This document shows positions 35,804 to 44,063 of a stretch of DNA of 45,376 nt, in pieces. A model generated the notes under the pieces. It ran no database searches. It had not been told where the DNA came from and saw only the letters and a program-made list of their open reading frames with translations. Location: IMG/VR virus record IMGVR_UViG_3300027792_000031, positions 1 to 45,376 of that record. One strand, given 5' to 3'. Within the stretch, counting starts at the first letter, position 1; each line of letters opens with the position of its first letter. Both the position numbers and the translations under genes were made by a program. This DNA is from a virus.

Positions 35804-35901
35804 TAATGGTCACACCTTAATTCCTATCCGTTACCTTAATAGTAAGGATAACTGGTTTACAGTATATCCGTAACAGACAACCACAACCTTGCAAGGTAAT
35901 T
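35804..35901. promoter_or_regulatory. Dyad-rich spacer before the large terminase
   Basis: This spacer of about 100 bp is unusually long for this densely packed arm. It contains the imperfect dyad gttacctta/taaggataac around 35831-35853 and the perfect 10-bp palindrome CCTTGCAAGG at 35889-35898. Because it lies between the terminase-related genes it is a candidate packaging (pac/cos) or promoter region. No clear TATA box at the right distance. Confidence 0.4.
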
Positions 35902-37257
35902 ATGTCTGAAATAAACGAAATCATTTTAACAAGACCAAGGCAATTTCTGCCAAAACAAAAGGAAGTTTTCGACCAGATATTTAGTGAGAACATTGGAGAG
36001 AATGGTAAACCGATGAACAACTACGGACTTTATAGTGGTGCTTATGGTGCAGGAAAAACACTGTTATTGGCACACGTTGGAATAAAAGCATCATTGGATT
36101 ATCCTGGTTGTAAAGGACTTGTTGGTTCGTTATCATACACACAGTTGAGGGATGTTATTTTTCAGACCTTCATAGACGAGATAGAACAATACCAACGTGT
36201 TTTAAACGACAACGGAATACCAATCCAGATAGCAACATTCACAATCTCACCTGGAAAGATGAACATTGTTTTTTATAATAAATCAGAGATTATGTTTCGA
36301 GCATGTGACAACTCTGAAAAACTAAAAGGAAGAAACTTAGATTGGTTCGAACTCGATGAACCGATTGAAATGAAATCAGAAGTTTTTAAACAACTCATGG
36401 CACGTTTACGTGATAAAAACATGCCGTTCCATTTCGGGTTACTTGCAACAAACCCTGGTGCAGAGAACCATTGGATATACCAGTATTTCTATGTTGATAA
36501 AAAACCAGGATACTTTGCAGTTGATACAAATACTTATGATAATGTCCTTATCCCAAACTATGAGGAATATATAAAAAGCATGGAGGCAAGATACGACCCT
36601 GATTGGGTGCGAAGGTATCTTCATGGGCATTGGGGTGCTTTTTCAGGTCAAATATATAAAATGTTCAACCAGGACAAACACGTTAGAAATTTCGACCAAT
36701 CGTTGAAAAACGTGCCTGGAATTGAACGATACTTTGCGGGGGTCGATTTTGGTATTCGTGACCCAACGTGTATTCTTATCCTTATGAAAACAAAAGCGAA
36801 CAACTTATTTGTAATAGAAGAATTTTACGAATCAGAAAAAACATCATACGAGATAGCAAACATAATTAAAAAATTCCATCTTAAATATAACTTCACAAAA
36901 GTTTATTGCGACCCAAGTGCTGCCGATTTAGTTAAACAGGCATTTGATTTGGGAGTTCCAATCGGTAAATTTGACAACAACGAAGTTAAATCATACGCAA
37001 ACAACTCCGTTTCACCTGGAATAGCAAAACTTCAATCTACATTTAAAAGTGAAAACAAAATCACTATTCACAGTTCTTGTATTAATCTTATTCGAAGCAT
37101 ACAATCATATCGGTATAAAAACGTGGACAACGACATACCACTAAAAGATGATGACCATGCAGCAGATGCATTGCGTTATGCACTTACGGATTATAACCCA
37201 ATTCCAGATGAAACTGAATTTGGGTGTGGCATTTGGAACAGAAAGAGGTCATCATAA
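35902..37257 (+). CDS. terL: Large terminase subunit
   Basis: A 451-residue packaging motor. Walker A is SGAYGAGKT (about 43-51), Walker B is LDWFELDEP (about 146-153) with the catalytic Glu following the Asp, and the coupling motif is LLATNPG. The C-terminal nuclease has an RNase H-like fold: Asp in AGVDFGIRD (about 278), Asp in VYCDPSAAD, and Asp in DDHAADALRYA. It cuts and pumps the genome into the prohead through the portal encoded next. Length is typical. Stop and portal start overlap (TAATG). Confidence 0.95.
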   Translation: MSEINEIILTRPRQFLPKQKEVFDQIFSENIGENGKPMNNYGLYSGAYGAGKTLLLAHVGIKASLDYPGCKGLVGSLSYTQLRDVIFQTFIDEIEQYQRVLNDNGIPIQIATFTISPGKMNIVFYNKSEIMFRACDNSEKLKGRNLDWFELDEPIEMKSEVFKQLMARLRDKNMPFHFGLLATNPGAENHWIYQYFYVDKKPGYFAVDTNTYDNVLIPNYEEYIKSMEARYDPDWVRRYLHGHWGAFSGQIYKMFNQDKHVRNFDQSLKNVPGIERYFAGVDFGIRDPTCILILMKTKANNLFVIEEFYESEKTSYEIANIIKKFHLKYNFTKVYCDPSAADLVKQAFDLGVPIGKFDNNEVKSYANNSVSPGIAKLQSTFKSENKITIHSSCINLIRSIQSYRYKNVDNDIPLKDDDHAADALRYALTDYNPIPDETEFGCGIWNRKRSS

Positions 37258-38732
37258 TGGCAACATTGGGAGATAGGATATATAACTTCAACAGCAGATA
37301 CATTCGAAGAACGCAAGAAGCAAAAAAAGAAAGTAAGACCGTTGAAGATAAACTTATCGACCCATCTGAAATTGAAGGATACCGGTCTAAATTCTCTGGT
37401 GATATGACACCAAAGAAAAGACGAGAACTTGCACTTCAATCTGCATTATTTATGAAGGGAATAACAAAAAAGAACTCTGACACTTTTCGTGCATGGTTCG
37501 ATTTTAAACGACCAGATGGAATAAAAATACCAAATGAAGATTTACTTTTAATAAAAGCATTCGATGAACAGACTGAAATTAAAAGGAAGTTCAAAGTAGC
37601 GGGAATGTGTGCTGACATTTGGGGAGATGGATTCTTACTTATTAAGTTTTACGAACCTGGAAATGAAGGTTCTCAAAAATTAGAACAAGATGTTGTAGAA
37701 GGAACAACCCCTCTCGATGTTTTGATTTTAAATCCAGAAAACATAACTGAATATAAACAGAAAGACAATAAATCAGGACCGTTTTATTATCACTATGTAA
37801 ATACAGAAAAAGGAGAAGATAAGTGGATTAACCCCGATAGGATAATTCACATTAAAACATTAGATTTACCATTTGATTTCTTCGGTGTGTCAAAAGTAGA
37901 CATACTTAGAAATATTCTCATATCTAGTGCTGACATCGACATCGCAACCGGTGAAATATTAAAGTGGTTTTCACACGGAACGCAGGTATTGACAAAACAA
38001 GGTATGCAGAAGAACGAAAGGGATAAAGCACTAAAATTATTAAAAGAACATCCAAACTATTTCGCATTCTCTGAAAAATATAAATTAGAAGTTATAAATC
38101 CAAGTTCAATTCAACCTCAACAATATTACGACCACATTTCAGAGGCAATCTCTGCTGCTTTGATTATACCAAGACAAGTGTTACTCGGTGTCGAAATCGG
38201 TAGAGTTACCGGTGCAGAAATAGGATTCGCAGATTATTACCGTGATATAAAAGATAATCAAGAATTAGTTTACACACCACATCTATTGAGATTATATGAT
38301 TTACTCGCCAAAGCAAACGGAAGGGATTTCAGTAAATATACAATAGAGTGGAATATTACATATATTGATGAAATGGCAGAGGCAGAACTATTAGGAAAGA
38401 GAGTTGCTGCTGCTGTTAATGGTAGAAGTTCAAATCCACCGTTATTAACATTAAGTGAGGCAAGACGGATGCTCAATGAAGGTGCTGTCGAATTAGACCC
38501 CGAAGTAGAACCTGAAAGCACCGTGCCAGAAATACCACCGAAAGAACCACAACCACCGAAAGGACCAGAACCACCATCAAGGCAAGTAAAACCAGTTATC
38601 AGGGAAACAACATCAGAAGAAAAAGAAATGATGGAAGCACTTAAAAAACTTCGTGATGAGGTTGCTCTACGGGAAAGAAAATTGGGTGAAAAAATACTAG
38701 AAGAACAGGACAAAGAAGAACAGAAGGATTAA
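37257..38732 (+). CDS. Portal protein
   Basis: A 491-residue protein from the ATG at 37257 (RBS gaggt). It has the features of phage portal proteins: FKVAGMCADIWGDGFLLIKF, PFDVLILNPENITEYK-type wing region, IIHIKTLDLPFDFFGVSKVD, and SAALIIPRQVLLGVEIGRVTGAEIGFADYY (clip/stem region). The C-terminus is a Pro/Glu-rich linker (PEIPPKEPQPPKGPEPPSR) followed by a charged helix. It forms the dodecameric ring at the capsid vertex. Overlaps TerL, followed by neck genes. Confidence 0.85.
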   Translation: MATLGDRIYNFNSRYIRRTQEAKKESKTVEDKLIDPSEIEGYRSKFSGDMTPKKRRELALQSALFMKGITKKNSDTFRAWFDFKRPDGIKIPNEDLLLIKAFDEQTEIKRKFKVAGMCADIWGDGFLLIKFYEPGNEGSQKLEQDVVEGTTPLDVLILNPENITEYKQKDNKSGPFYYHYVNTEKGEDKWINPDRIIHIKTLDLPFDFFGVSKVDILRNILISSADIDIATGEILKWFSHGTQVLTKQGMQKNERDKALKLLKEHPNYFAFSEKYKLEVINPSSIQPQQYYDHISEAISAALIIPRQVLLGVEIGRVTGAEIGFADYYRDIKDNQELVYTPHLLRLYDLLAKANGRDFSKYTIEWNITYIDEMAEAELLGKRVAAAVNGRSSNPPLLTLSEARRMLNEGAVELDPEVEPESTVPEIPPKEPQPPKGPEPPSRQVKPVIRETTSEEKEMMEALKKLRDEVALRERKLGEKILEEQDKEEQKD

Positions 38733-38733
38733 T

Positions 38734-39144
38734 ATGGTATTTGTGACTGTCACCGGTGCAGACGAAGTAATGGACTTGTTGAAAAGTCTGTCAAGTGAAA
38801 AGCAATTCAATCGAATTGCCTATAAACTAGCAACGGAAACCGCAAAATTAGCATACCAATTAGCACCGGAGGATACTGGAAAAATGGAAAACGACATTAG
38901 AGTTGAAGGTTCAAATGGACAATACGAAGTCGTTTGCGATATTAGGTATGCCGTTTACAATGAATTTGGAACTTACAAAATGCCAGTGGGAGATGAAGAA
39001 AGTCCATTGGCAATCACTAGCACCAGTGGAAAGGCAGCGTATAGACCATTTCTGCGACCTGCTGCTTATCAAATATTGGACCAATTACCAGAAATAATAA
39101 ATTCCGTATTTTTCGGAAGAATTGTATCTCTAGGAGATGAATAA
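38734..39144 (+). CDS. HK97 gp10-like tail completion protein
   Basis: A 136-residue protein with the pattern of the HK97 gp10/tail-completion family: LAYQLAPEDTGKMENDIRVE, then VVCDIRYAVYNEFGT and AYRPFLRPAAYQIL. Such proteins act at the head-tail interface. It follows the portal by one base, with RBS aagga. Placed here earlier than in HK97 itself, where it comes after the connector genes. Confidence 0.75.
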   Translation: MVFVTVTGADEVMDLLKSLSSEKQFNRIAYKLATETAKLAYQLAPEDTGKMENDIRVEGSNGQYEVVCDIRYAVYNEFGTYKMPVGDEESPLAITSTSGKAAYRPFLRPAAYQILDQLPEIINSVFFGRIVSLGDE

Positions 39145-39145
39145 A

Positions 39146-39304
39146 ATGGAAGCAATTGTGCTTTGTGGTAGACCAGGAAAATGTTGTCCGGTATTGAAAA
39201 AAGAAGGCAGAAAATACTCTTTAAGTGACAAAGGACAGAAAGTTGTTTTAACATCAACACAACTAAAATTACTGCTTGAAAAAGCAACACAGTTGGTGGG
39301 CTAA
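39146..39304 (+). CDS. 52-residue hypothetical protein
   Basis: A short gene (MEAIVLCGRPGKCCPVLKKE, then GRKYSLSDKGQKVVLTSTQL). The sequence LCGRPGKCCP with three cysteines is followed by a short antiparallel region. RBS gatgaata is weak. Similar small proteins with CGRxGxCCP appear in phage head regions, but I cannot name the family. Confidence 0.55.
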   Translation: MEAIVLCGRPGKCCPVLKKEGRKYSLSDKGQKVVLTSTQLKLLLEKATQLVG

Positions 39305-39859
39305 ATGGCACACAAGAAAAAAACTCAAGTTGTTGTTGAAAACAAACAACCTGTATTTAATCCAAATACAGATATTACACCGTTAACACAAGTAGACGGT
39401 CAACGAATACAAGAGATGGTTGACTTAAATAACACGTTTGCAACATTGGATAAACAGATGAAGCAATTCGATGCTGCTATAATAATGTTGACAAAAAAAC
39501 GTGAACAAATACAAAGCGGTGAAATATCATTACCAGTGATGGTTCAAATAACACGAACTATCTCCCATGCAGAATCAGATAAAGTAAAAGTATTAAAACA
39601 CATAGACGATGAAATAATTCAACTTCAAATGGCAAAACAGGGTGTCCTCGGTTCAATGGAACATAGACGGGATGAATATGCAGAGTGCGTTCTTCGTGTC
39701 CATAGAATACTTGGAGACAAAATTAAAAACTATGAGGTTCAAAAGATAGTTGGAAACAGACCTAAAGCAACAGGTCCGAATATCCCGCAACCTTTCATCA
39801 ACGAAGAAAAAGCAATGTTAGAAAAAGAACTCGAGAAACTAATAAAGAAGGAACAGTAA
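39305..39859 (+). CDS. Coiled-coil protein of the head region, 184 residues
   Basis: A polar, mainly helical protein with coil-forming repeats (LNNTFATLDKQMKQFDAAII, MLTKKREQIQSG, KVLKHIDDEIIQLQMAKQGV, EKAMLEKELEKLIKKEQ). It might be a scaffold accessory or an internal head protein, judged by its position between portal and protease. No catalytic motifs. The next ATG overlaps its stop. Confidence 0.5.
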   Translation: MAHKKKTQVVVENKQPVFNPNTDITPLTQVDGQRIQEMVDLNNTFATLDKQMKQFDAAIIMLTKKREQIQSGEISLPVMVQITRTISHAESDKVKVLKHIDDEIIQLQMAKQGVLGSMEHRRDEYAECVLRVHRILGDKIKNYEVQKIVGNRPKATGPNIPQPFINEEKAMLEKELEKLIKKEQ

Positions 39860-40368
39860 TGGACATATTTCTCTCCGAATCAGATAAACGTATAGTTCAA
39901 CTTACTATATGGTTGCTTCGTAAAAAACTCGGTGAATCTGCACATAAAGACAAGATACACGATGATATGATAAACTGCGGTAATTTCGGTATTAGAGAAC
40001 TTACAAAATTAATAAACGAATCAGCAGACCATGTTGATTCAGTATATCAACAAGCAGTTGTTAAAGACATAACAGAATTAGGTCTTTGGGTATGCTATAA
40101 AGACACAGCATACCGAGATGTCTTTTTCTATATGCTTGATGAGATATTAAAAAATTCAGACGAACTTCGTGCATTGATAAAACCATATGTAAAGCCACCG
40201 GAAGAATGGCACGTTAACGTGTGGACAAAATCAAAGCAAATAACAAAAGAAGGAATAGAACACGGTGACATAGCAACAGGTAGTGTATCAATGGCAGAAT
40301 CGGTGCATGTTTCAGGCATTCAAAAAGCAAGATTAAAACAAATAGCAAGAAAAGAAATAAAAAGGTGA
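39859..40368 (+). CDS. Hypothetical head-region protein, 169 residues
   Basis: A helical protein (ESDKRIVQLTIWLLRKKLGE, NESADHVDSVYQQAVVKDI, MLDEILKNSDELRALIKPY). The C-terminus is basic (VSGIQKARLKQIARKEIKR) and ends in the GGTGAT RBS of the protease gene. No family recognised; a minor head component is possible. Confidence 0.5.
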   Translation: MDIFLSESDKRIVQLTIWLLRKKLGESAHKDKIHDDMINCGNFGIRELTKLINESADHVDSVYQQAVVKDITELGLWVCYKDTAYRDVFFYMLDEILKNSDELRALIKPYVKPPEEWHVNVWTKSKQITKEGIEHGDIATGSVSMAESVHVSGIQKARLKQIARKEIKR

Positions 40369-40375
40369 TTATATA

Positions 40376-41284
40376 ATGCCATCAATTAAAGAAGGTGAAA
40401 GTGAAGATGAGTATTGCAAACGATGCATTCCTTATGTGATTGAGAAAGAAGGTGCATCACCAGACGAGGCATATGCAAAGTGTCACGGTATGTATAAACA
40501 AAACAAAGAAAAAGGAACGCAATATACAGAAGAAACCAAAGAGTTTACGTTCACTTTCCAACTTGTAGAGATACCAAAAGATTGCCAATTGGATAAATCA
40601 GAATTAAAAGAGTTTGCATCGAAAGAAACTGAAAATTGGGTTACTATTCGGGCAACTGCAATCGTTGGCGATAGAATGATGAACGGTTTTTACGTTCCAT
40701 ACGATGAACTTAAAAAATCATTATCGCAATGGGATGGCACATTGCACGATATTAGTCATCTTGGAACATCATATCCCGATAATGCACCACCTTTCAAAAG
40801 AGAAAATTTAGATTACATAATCGGTTATCAAAATAATGTTTCTGCAAATGATGAAACAAAAGAAGTCTCTATGGATGTAAACATCTATAAGAAATCATTG
40901 AAGTATGAATCGTGGAAGTCTTTCATAGATATAAGCAATGCTGCAAAGAGAACTCCAAATGTTAGTGTATCTATGGTTGCAAAACCTAAAGCGATTAAAG
41001 CCAGTGAATTAAATTATGCTGAATCATATGGCTTTAAAAAAGATGACATGGTTTTATGCCTATGCGATATACAACCGAGGGCATTAACCACATGCATCAA
41101 GGGTGCGTGTGATGACAAGAAAGGTTGTGGTCTATCTAACCACACCGTAGTTGAAGATAAATGTGAATGTGGAAAAGAGTCATCTCCCGTTGCCGGTGGC
41201 AATAGTGAGATGAGTTTAGATGATGCTAAGAAATTAGCAGAGTTAAAAGAACAAATTCGAAAATTAAAGGAGGAAAAACAATGA
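40376..41284 (+). CDS. Prohead protease with scaffold-like tail
   Basis: A 302-residue protein. Residues 5-45 (EDEYCKRCIPYVIEKEGASP, DEAYAKCHGMYKQ) form a small Cys-containing domain seen in phage head proteins. Residues 90-235 have the order of an HK97-type maturation serine protease: His in LHDISHLG, Ser in PNVSVSMVAKP. A Cys-rich linker (CIKGACDDKKGCG, KCECGKE) and a C-terminal coiled coil (LAELKEQIRKLKEEKQ) resemble fused scaffolds. It lies immediately before the capsid gene, as expected, and overlaps its ATG. Confidence 0.75.
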   Translation: MPSIKEGESEDEYCKRCIPYVIEKEGASPDEAYAKCHGMYKQNKEKGTQYTEETKEFTFTFQLVEIPKDCQLDKSELKEFASKETENWVTIRATAIVGDRMMNGFYVPYDELKKSLSQWDGTLHDISHLGTSYPDNAPPFKRENLDYIIGYQNNVSANDETKEVSMDVNIYKKSLKYESWKSFIDISNAAKRTPNVSVSMVAKPKAIKASELNYAESYGFKKDDMVLCLCDIQPRALTTCIKGACDDKKGCGLSNHTVVEDKCECGKESSPVAGGNSEMSLDDAKKLAELKEQIRKLKEEKQ

Positions 41285-42522
41285 GTGATGAATTGAAAAA
41301 TGCAGAAGCGGAACTCGCTGCTCTGCAAAAAGCAAAAGCGGAACGGTTACAAGCGGAAGTCGCTGCTTTGAAACAGGAACAGTCTGAATTTGAAAGACAA
41401 AAAGCAGAGATGACAGCAAAGAAAGAGAAAGAATCTCTTGTCGCTGAAATTAAAAGCCAAATCGTGAAAGACATGAATCTCGCAACTGATGCGGGAATTG
41501 ATGTCACTGGAAACACGACCAAGAAACAACCGAATAAGGTTTCAACCTTTTACAACAAATACCTTAAGAATCACGGTTACAAATCCATCGAATACGGTAG
41601 CGTTGATTGGCAAACCGGTGGATATGATTTTACTGATTCAAACACTGGTTGTGTAAACGATGTGTCTGATTGGACACCTGACGAAACCTATGCGAATGCT
41701 ATTTGGTCTGCTTTCTACTGCAAAGGATATTTAGCAGGTCGAGTAACTGTTCGTGGCGTTGATTTCACAAGAGGAAAGGGAGACACAATCTCTATTCGGA
41801 TTCGTGGAAAACGAACTGCTCAAGGACCATTGGCAGCGTGTGAGTGTCTGTCTTGTGTCTCAAGTTCATTTACCAAAGTAAGTCTCACGTTGGATTCATA
41901 CGGGGATTTAGCCGAGATTTGTGAACTAGACCTTCAACTTGCCGGTGATGTCGTAAAGGATGGCATCATGGAAGATATGGCTAGTGGACTTGCCGAACAG
42001 GTAGACTTAGAGATTTACAATCAGTTGATTACTGCATCAAGTTCACACACTATAACTCTCGATTCTTGCTGCACATCTGACGTATCATTGACCGCATGTT
42101 GCTTTGACCCATTCGAGTTATACAATGCAATCGTAACTCTCGAAGCGACCATGAGAGAAGATGGATACCGACCTGACTTTATCATCGTGTCACCGTCTGT
42201 CGCTGCTCACTTCAAATACAAAGAGGCAGCACACATGCAGGGATTACAACTCTCGTTCAACGGAAATGAACTTTCCAAAATTGGAACGATGTCTGTTATT
42301 GAGTTCCCATGTGCAAACTCATGTGATTTCGAAACAGAACAGGTAGTCGCTGTCTTACTCGATTCTAGCCGAGCAGTTGGTGAGGGATGGGGTATGCGAC
42401 CTAAGATGGAACAGGACCGCAACATAGATTGTGATTCAACAACCGTTGCAATTCACATGTATGTGGGTATTGATGAACTCGATGACGAGGCAATCGGTCT
42501 AATTTCTGCACCATCTTGCTAA
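41281..42522 (+). CDS. Major capsid protein (HK97 fold), cysteine-rich
   Basis: A 413-residue protein. Residues 1-65 are a charged coiled coil, the delta domain that scaffolds assembly and is likely cleaved by the protease. The remainder has HK97-type blocks (TISIRIRGKRT spine strand, GLAEQVDLEIYNQLIT helix, YRPDFIIVSPSVAAHFKYKE of the A domain, FETEQVVAVLLDSSRAVGEG). It contains 14 cysteines, including paired CC motifs. Strong RBS (aaaggaggaaa), G+C-richer codon use and a terminator right after it indicate very high expression. Confidence 0.88.
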   Translation: MSDELKNAEAELAALQKAKAERLQAEVAALKQEQSEFERQKAEMTAKKEKESLVAEIKSQIVKDMNLATDAGIDVTGNTTKKQPNKVSTFYNKYLKNHGYKSIEYGSVDWQTGGYDFTDSNTGCVNDVSDWTPDETYANAIWSAFYCKGYLAGRVTVRGVDFTRGKGDTISIRIRGKRTAQGPLAACECLSCVSSSFTKVSLTLDSYGDLAEICELDLQLAGDVVKDGIMEDMASGLAEQVDLEIYNQLITASSSHTITLDSCCTSDVSLTACCFDPFELYNAIVTLEATMREDGYRPDFIIVSPSVAAHFKYKEAAHMQGLQLSFNGNELSKIGTMSVIEFPCANSCDFETEQVVAVLLDSSRAVGEGWGMRPKMEQDRNIDCDSTTVAIHMYVGIDELDDEAIGLISAPSC

Positions 42523-42529
42523 GAAATTT

Positions 42530-42551
42530 AGGGGATTTTCCCCTTTTTTAT
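42530..42551 (+). terminator. Terminator after major capsid gene
   Basis: Stem AGGGGA/TCCCCT with a three-base loop (ttt) followed by a run of T. It lies 8 nt after the capsid stop codon and probably sets the high ratio of capsid mRNA to that of downstream genes. Confidence 0.7.
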
Positions 42552-42571
42552 TTCTTTAGTTGAGGTCAATT

Positions 42572-43345
42572 ATGGCGATTATACCACCTGATAATGATTA
42601 CTTAGACGATAGAGAAGATTCAATAGATAATGGTTGGGGTTACTGGTGGTTATCCGATAGTCCAAAATCATCAAAACTATGTTGTAAAGAAGCAGGTGAT
42701 GAATACAACACATGGGAATGGTTCATGCAGGATATGTTTTTCATCTGGTGGTTTTTTTATTACTATTCAGATGAGATTGAAAACATGTTATGCCCTACTC
42801 ATGGTTGCATGGATGAAGAATGTCACTATAATATTTTAATAAGTGACAATAACGAATCAATGCTTAGGGTTTCTTTGCATCAATGTCAATCTGGTCCAAC
42901 TGATGACGGAACTCAAGGTGTTTCAATAGAGGGTTCAGAAGTTTCAAATAACGCATTAACAATATCATCAGACCAACTTGGAAATGCACCTGGATTCTGG
43001 ATGAAAAGAGGTTTCGATTTATACGTTAACACAGATTACGCAGTTGATTTTTACAATATAACAGATAGTGAGAATTTCTTTCACTTTAGCGTTAGTGAAC
43101 CGACACCTGGGATACACGATTCGGTTATTGAACCAGACGATTCAATGTCTCATCCGACATCTTACGATTCAAATGTATTCTTAAAACCATCAGCACACGG
43201 TCTTGTAAAATTCGGTGAATATGCAATGACACAATCAGCAACGATAACTGGATACATCGAGATTGTTACCGCAGATGGAAAAGTTAGAAAATTAGCGGTA
43301 ATAGATGACCAAGATGAATACCAAGAACAATATCAACCGTTATAG
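42572..43345 (+). CDS. Head-associated protein of unknown family, 257 residues
   Basis: From the ATG at 42572 (RBS gaggtc), the N-terminal 100 residues are rich in Trp, Tyr and Cys (NGWGYWWLSDSPKS, SKLCCKEAGDEYNTWEWFMQ, FIWWFFYYYSDE, CPTHGCMDEECHYN). The C-terminal 150 residues are beta-rich (QGVSIEGSEVSNNALTISS, FDLYVNTDYAVDFYNI, ATITGYIEIVTADGKVRKL). It is bounded by terminators on both sides, as are the capsid and tube genes. A decoration or minor capsid protein is inferred from location. The Cys-pairs could bind metal. Confidence 0.5.
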   Translation: MAIIPPDNDYLDDREDSIDNGWGYWWLSDSPKSSKLCCKEAGDEYNTWEWFMQDMFFIWWFFYYYSDEIENMLCPTHGCMDEECHYNILISDNNESMLRVSLHQCQSGPTDDGTQGVSIEGSEVSNNALTISSDQLGNAPGFWMKRGFDLYVNTDYAVDFYNITDSENFFHFSVSEPTPGIHDSVIEPDDSMSHPTSYDSNVFLKPSAHGLVKFGEYAMTQSATITGYIEIVTADGKVRKLAVIDDQDEYQEQYQPL

Positions 43346-43361
43346 GGAGAATCCCTCCCTT
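43344..43361 (+). terminator. Hairpin terminator
   Basis: AGGGA/TCCCT with loop GAA (or GGGAG/CTCCC alternative pairing), followed by cccttttaaatcttt. It overlaps the stop codon of the head-associated gene, in the same way as the hairpin after the tail tube gene. Confidence 0.6.
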
Positions 43362-43382
43362 TTAAATCTTTAATGGAATAAT

Positions 43383-43401
43383 CCAAGGTTCAACTCCTTG
43401 G
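43383..43401 (+). promoter_or_regulatory. 6-bp hairpin with TTCAACT loop upstream of nuclease gene
   Basis: Stem CCAAGG/CCTTGG encloses the loop TTCAACT, the same loop as at 3533-3539. The flanks are also similar (tcttt, ggaata, atcc on the left). It ends just before the GGGGAG RBS of the next gene, so it may control translation or mark RNA processing after the terminator. Confidence 0.45.
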
Positions 43402-43409
43402 GGAGATAT

Positions 43410-44063
43410 ATGTCACAAATAGAATGGTCTATAAAAACTCCTGCGGAGTTCATATGCACTGACAATTATTACCTTATAAAAGGTAAGAAATATGCCAGGG
43501 TAACACGAATTAATAGCGTGATAGATAAACCGGAGTTACGCAATTGGTATGCAAAAACTGGTGCAGCAAAAGCAAAAGAAGTTCTAAAGAAACGTGCAGG
43601 ATTCGGGTCAACGGTTCATAAACTCATTGAAGTATCATTATCTGGTGAAGTGATAAGCAAGGATAATTACGATGAGTTTCTTATGGAGAGTATAGACTTA
43701 TTCAACAAATGGAAAGCAAAACATGAATTACTGCCAGAAGCGATGGAACAACACCTTTGGAGTGAAAAATATCAATATGCAGGAACTTGTGATTGCATCT
43801 GTAAACTCGATGGCAAACTTATGATTCTCGATTGGAAAACATCAAGAGGGATATACGATGAATACTGGTTGCAAATGTCCGCATACGTTCAGGCATTTTA
43901 CGAGTTAACAGGATTAAAAGTTGATAGTGTTGGAATACTTCAAATACGAGATGGAGAATATCAGTTTATAACAAAGACATACGATGAAATAATGAGCAAA
44001 TATTTTAATGTCTTTATTGCAGCACAGATAATTTACAATTGGAAATATGGTGAGGAAAAATGA
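43410..44063 (+). CDS. RecB/Cas4-like PD-(D/E)xK nuclease
   Basis: From the ATG at 43410 (RBS gggag), 217 residues with the motif order of RecB-family/PDDEXK_1 nucleases: RAGFGSTVHKLIEVSLSG (motif with His), YQYAGTCDCICKLDGKLMIL (catalytic Asp), DWKTSR (D-x-K) and YWLQMSAYVQAFYELTG (Q-x-x-x-Y). No helicase domain or Cas4-type cysteine cluster was seen. It probably processes DNA ends in replication or recombination; its location among head genes is odd but is also seen in other phages. A TTG start at 43398 lies within the hairpin. Confidence 0.8.
   Translation: MSQIEWSIKTPAEFICTDNYYLIKGKKYARVTRINSVIDKPELRNWYAKTGAAKAKEVLKKRAGFGSTVHKLIEVSLSGEVISKDNYDEFLMESIDLFNKWKAKHELLPEAMEQHLWSEKYQYAGTCDCICKLDGKLMILDWKTSRGIYDEYWLQMSAYVQAFYELTGLKVDSVGILQIRDGEYQFITKTYDEIMSKYFNVFIAAQIIYNWKYGEEK

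Noticed and set aside
38270-38713. A 147-codon antisense ORF within the portal gene
   Set aside because: It lies fully opposite a well-supported portal gene, is Ser-rich as expected for the complement of Glu/Lys/Ala-rich coding sequence, and has no RBS.
43410-44063. Cas4-like nuclease as sign of a CRISPR system
   Set aside because: No Cas1, Cas2 or repeat array is seen, and the four-cysteine iron-sulfur cluster of Cas4 is missing; it is better seen as a viral RecB-like nuclease.
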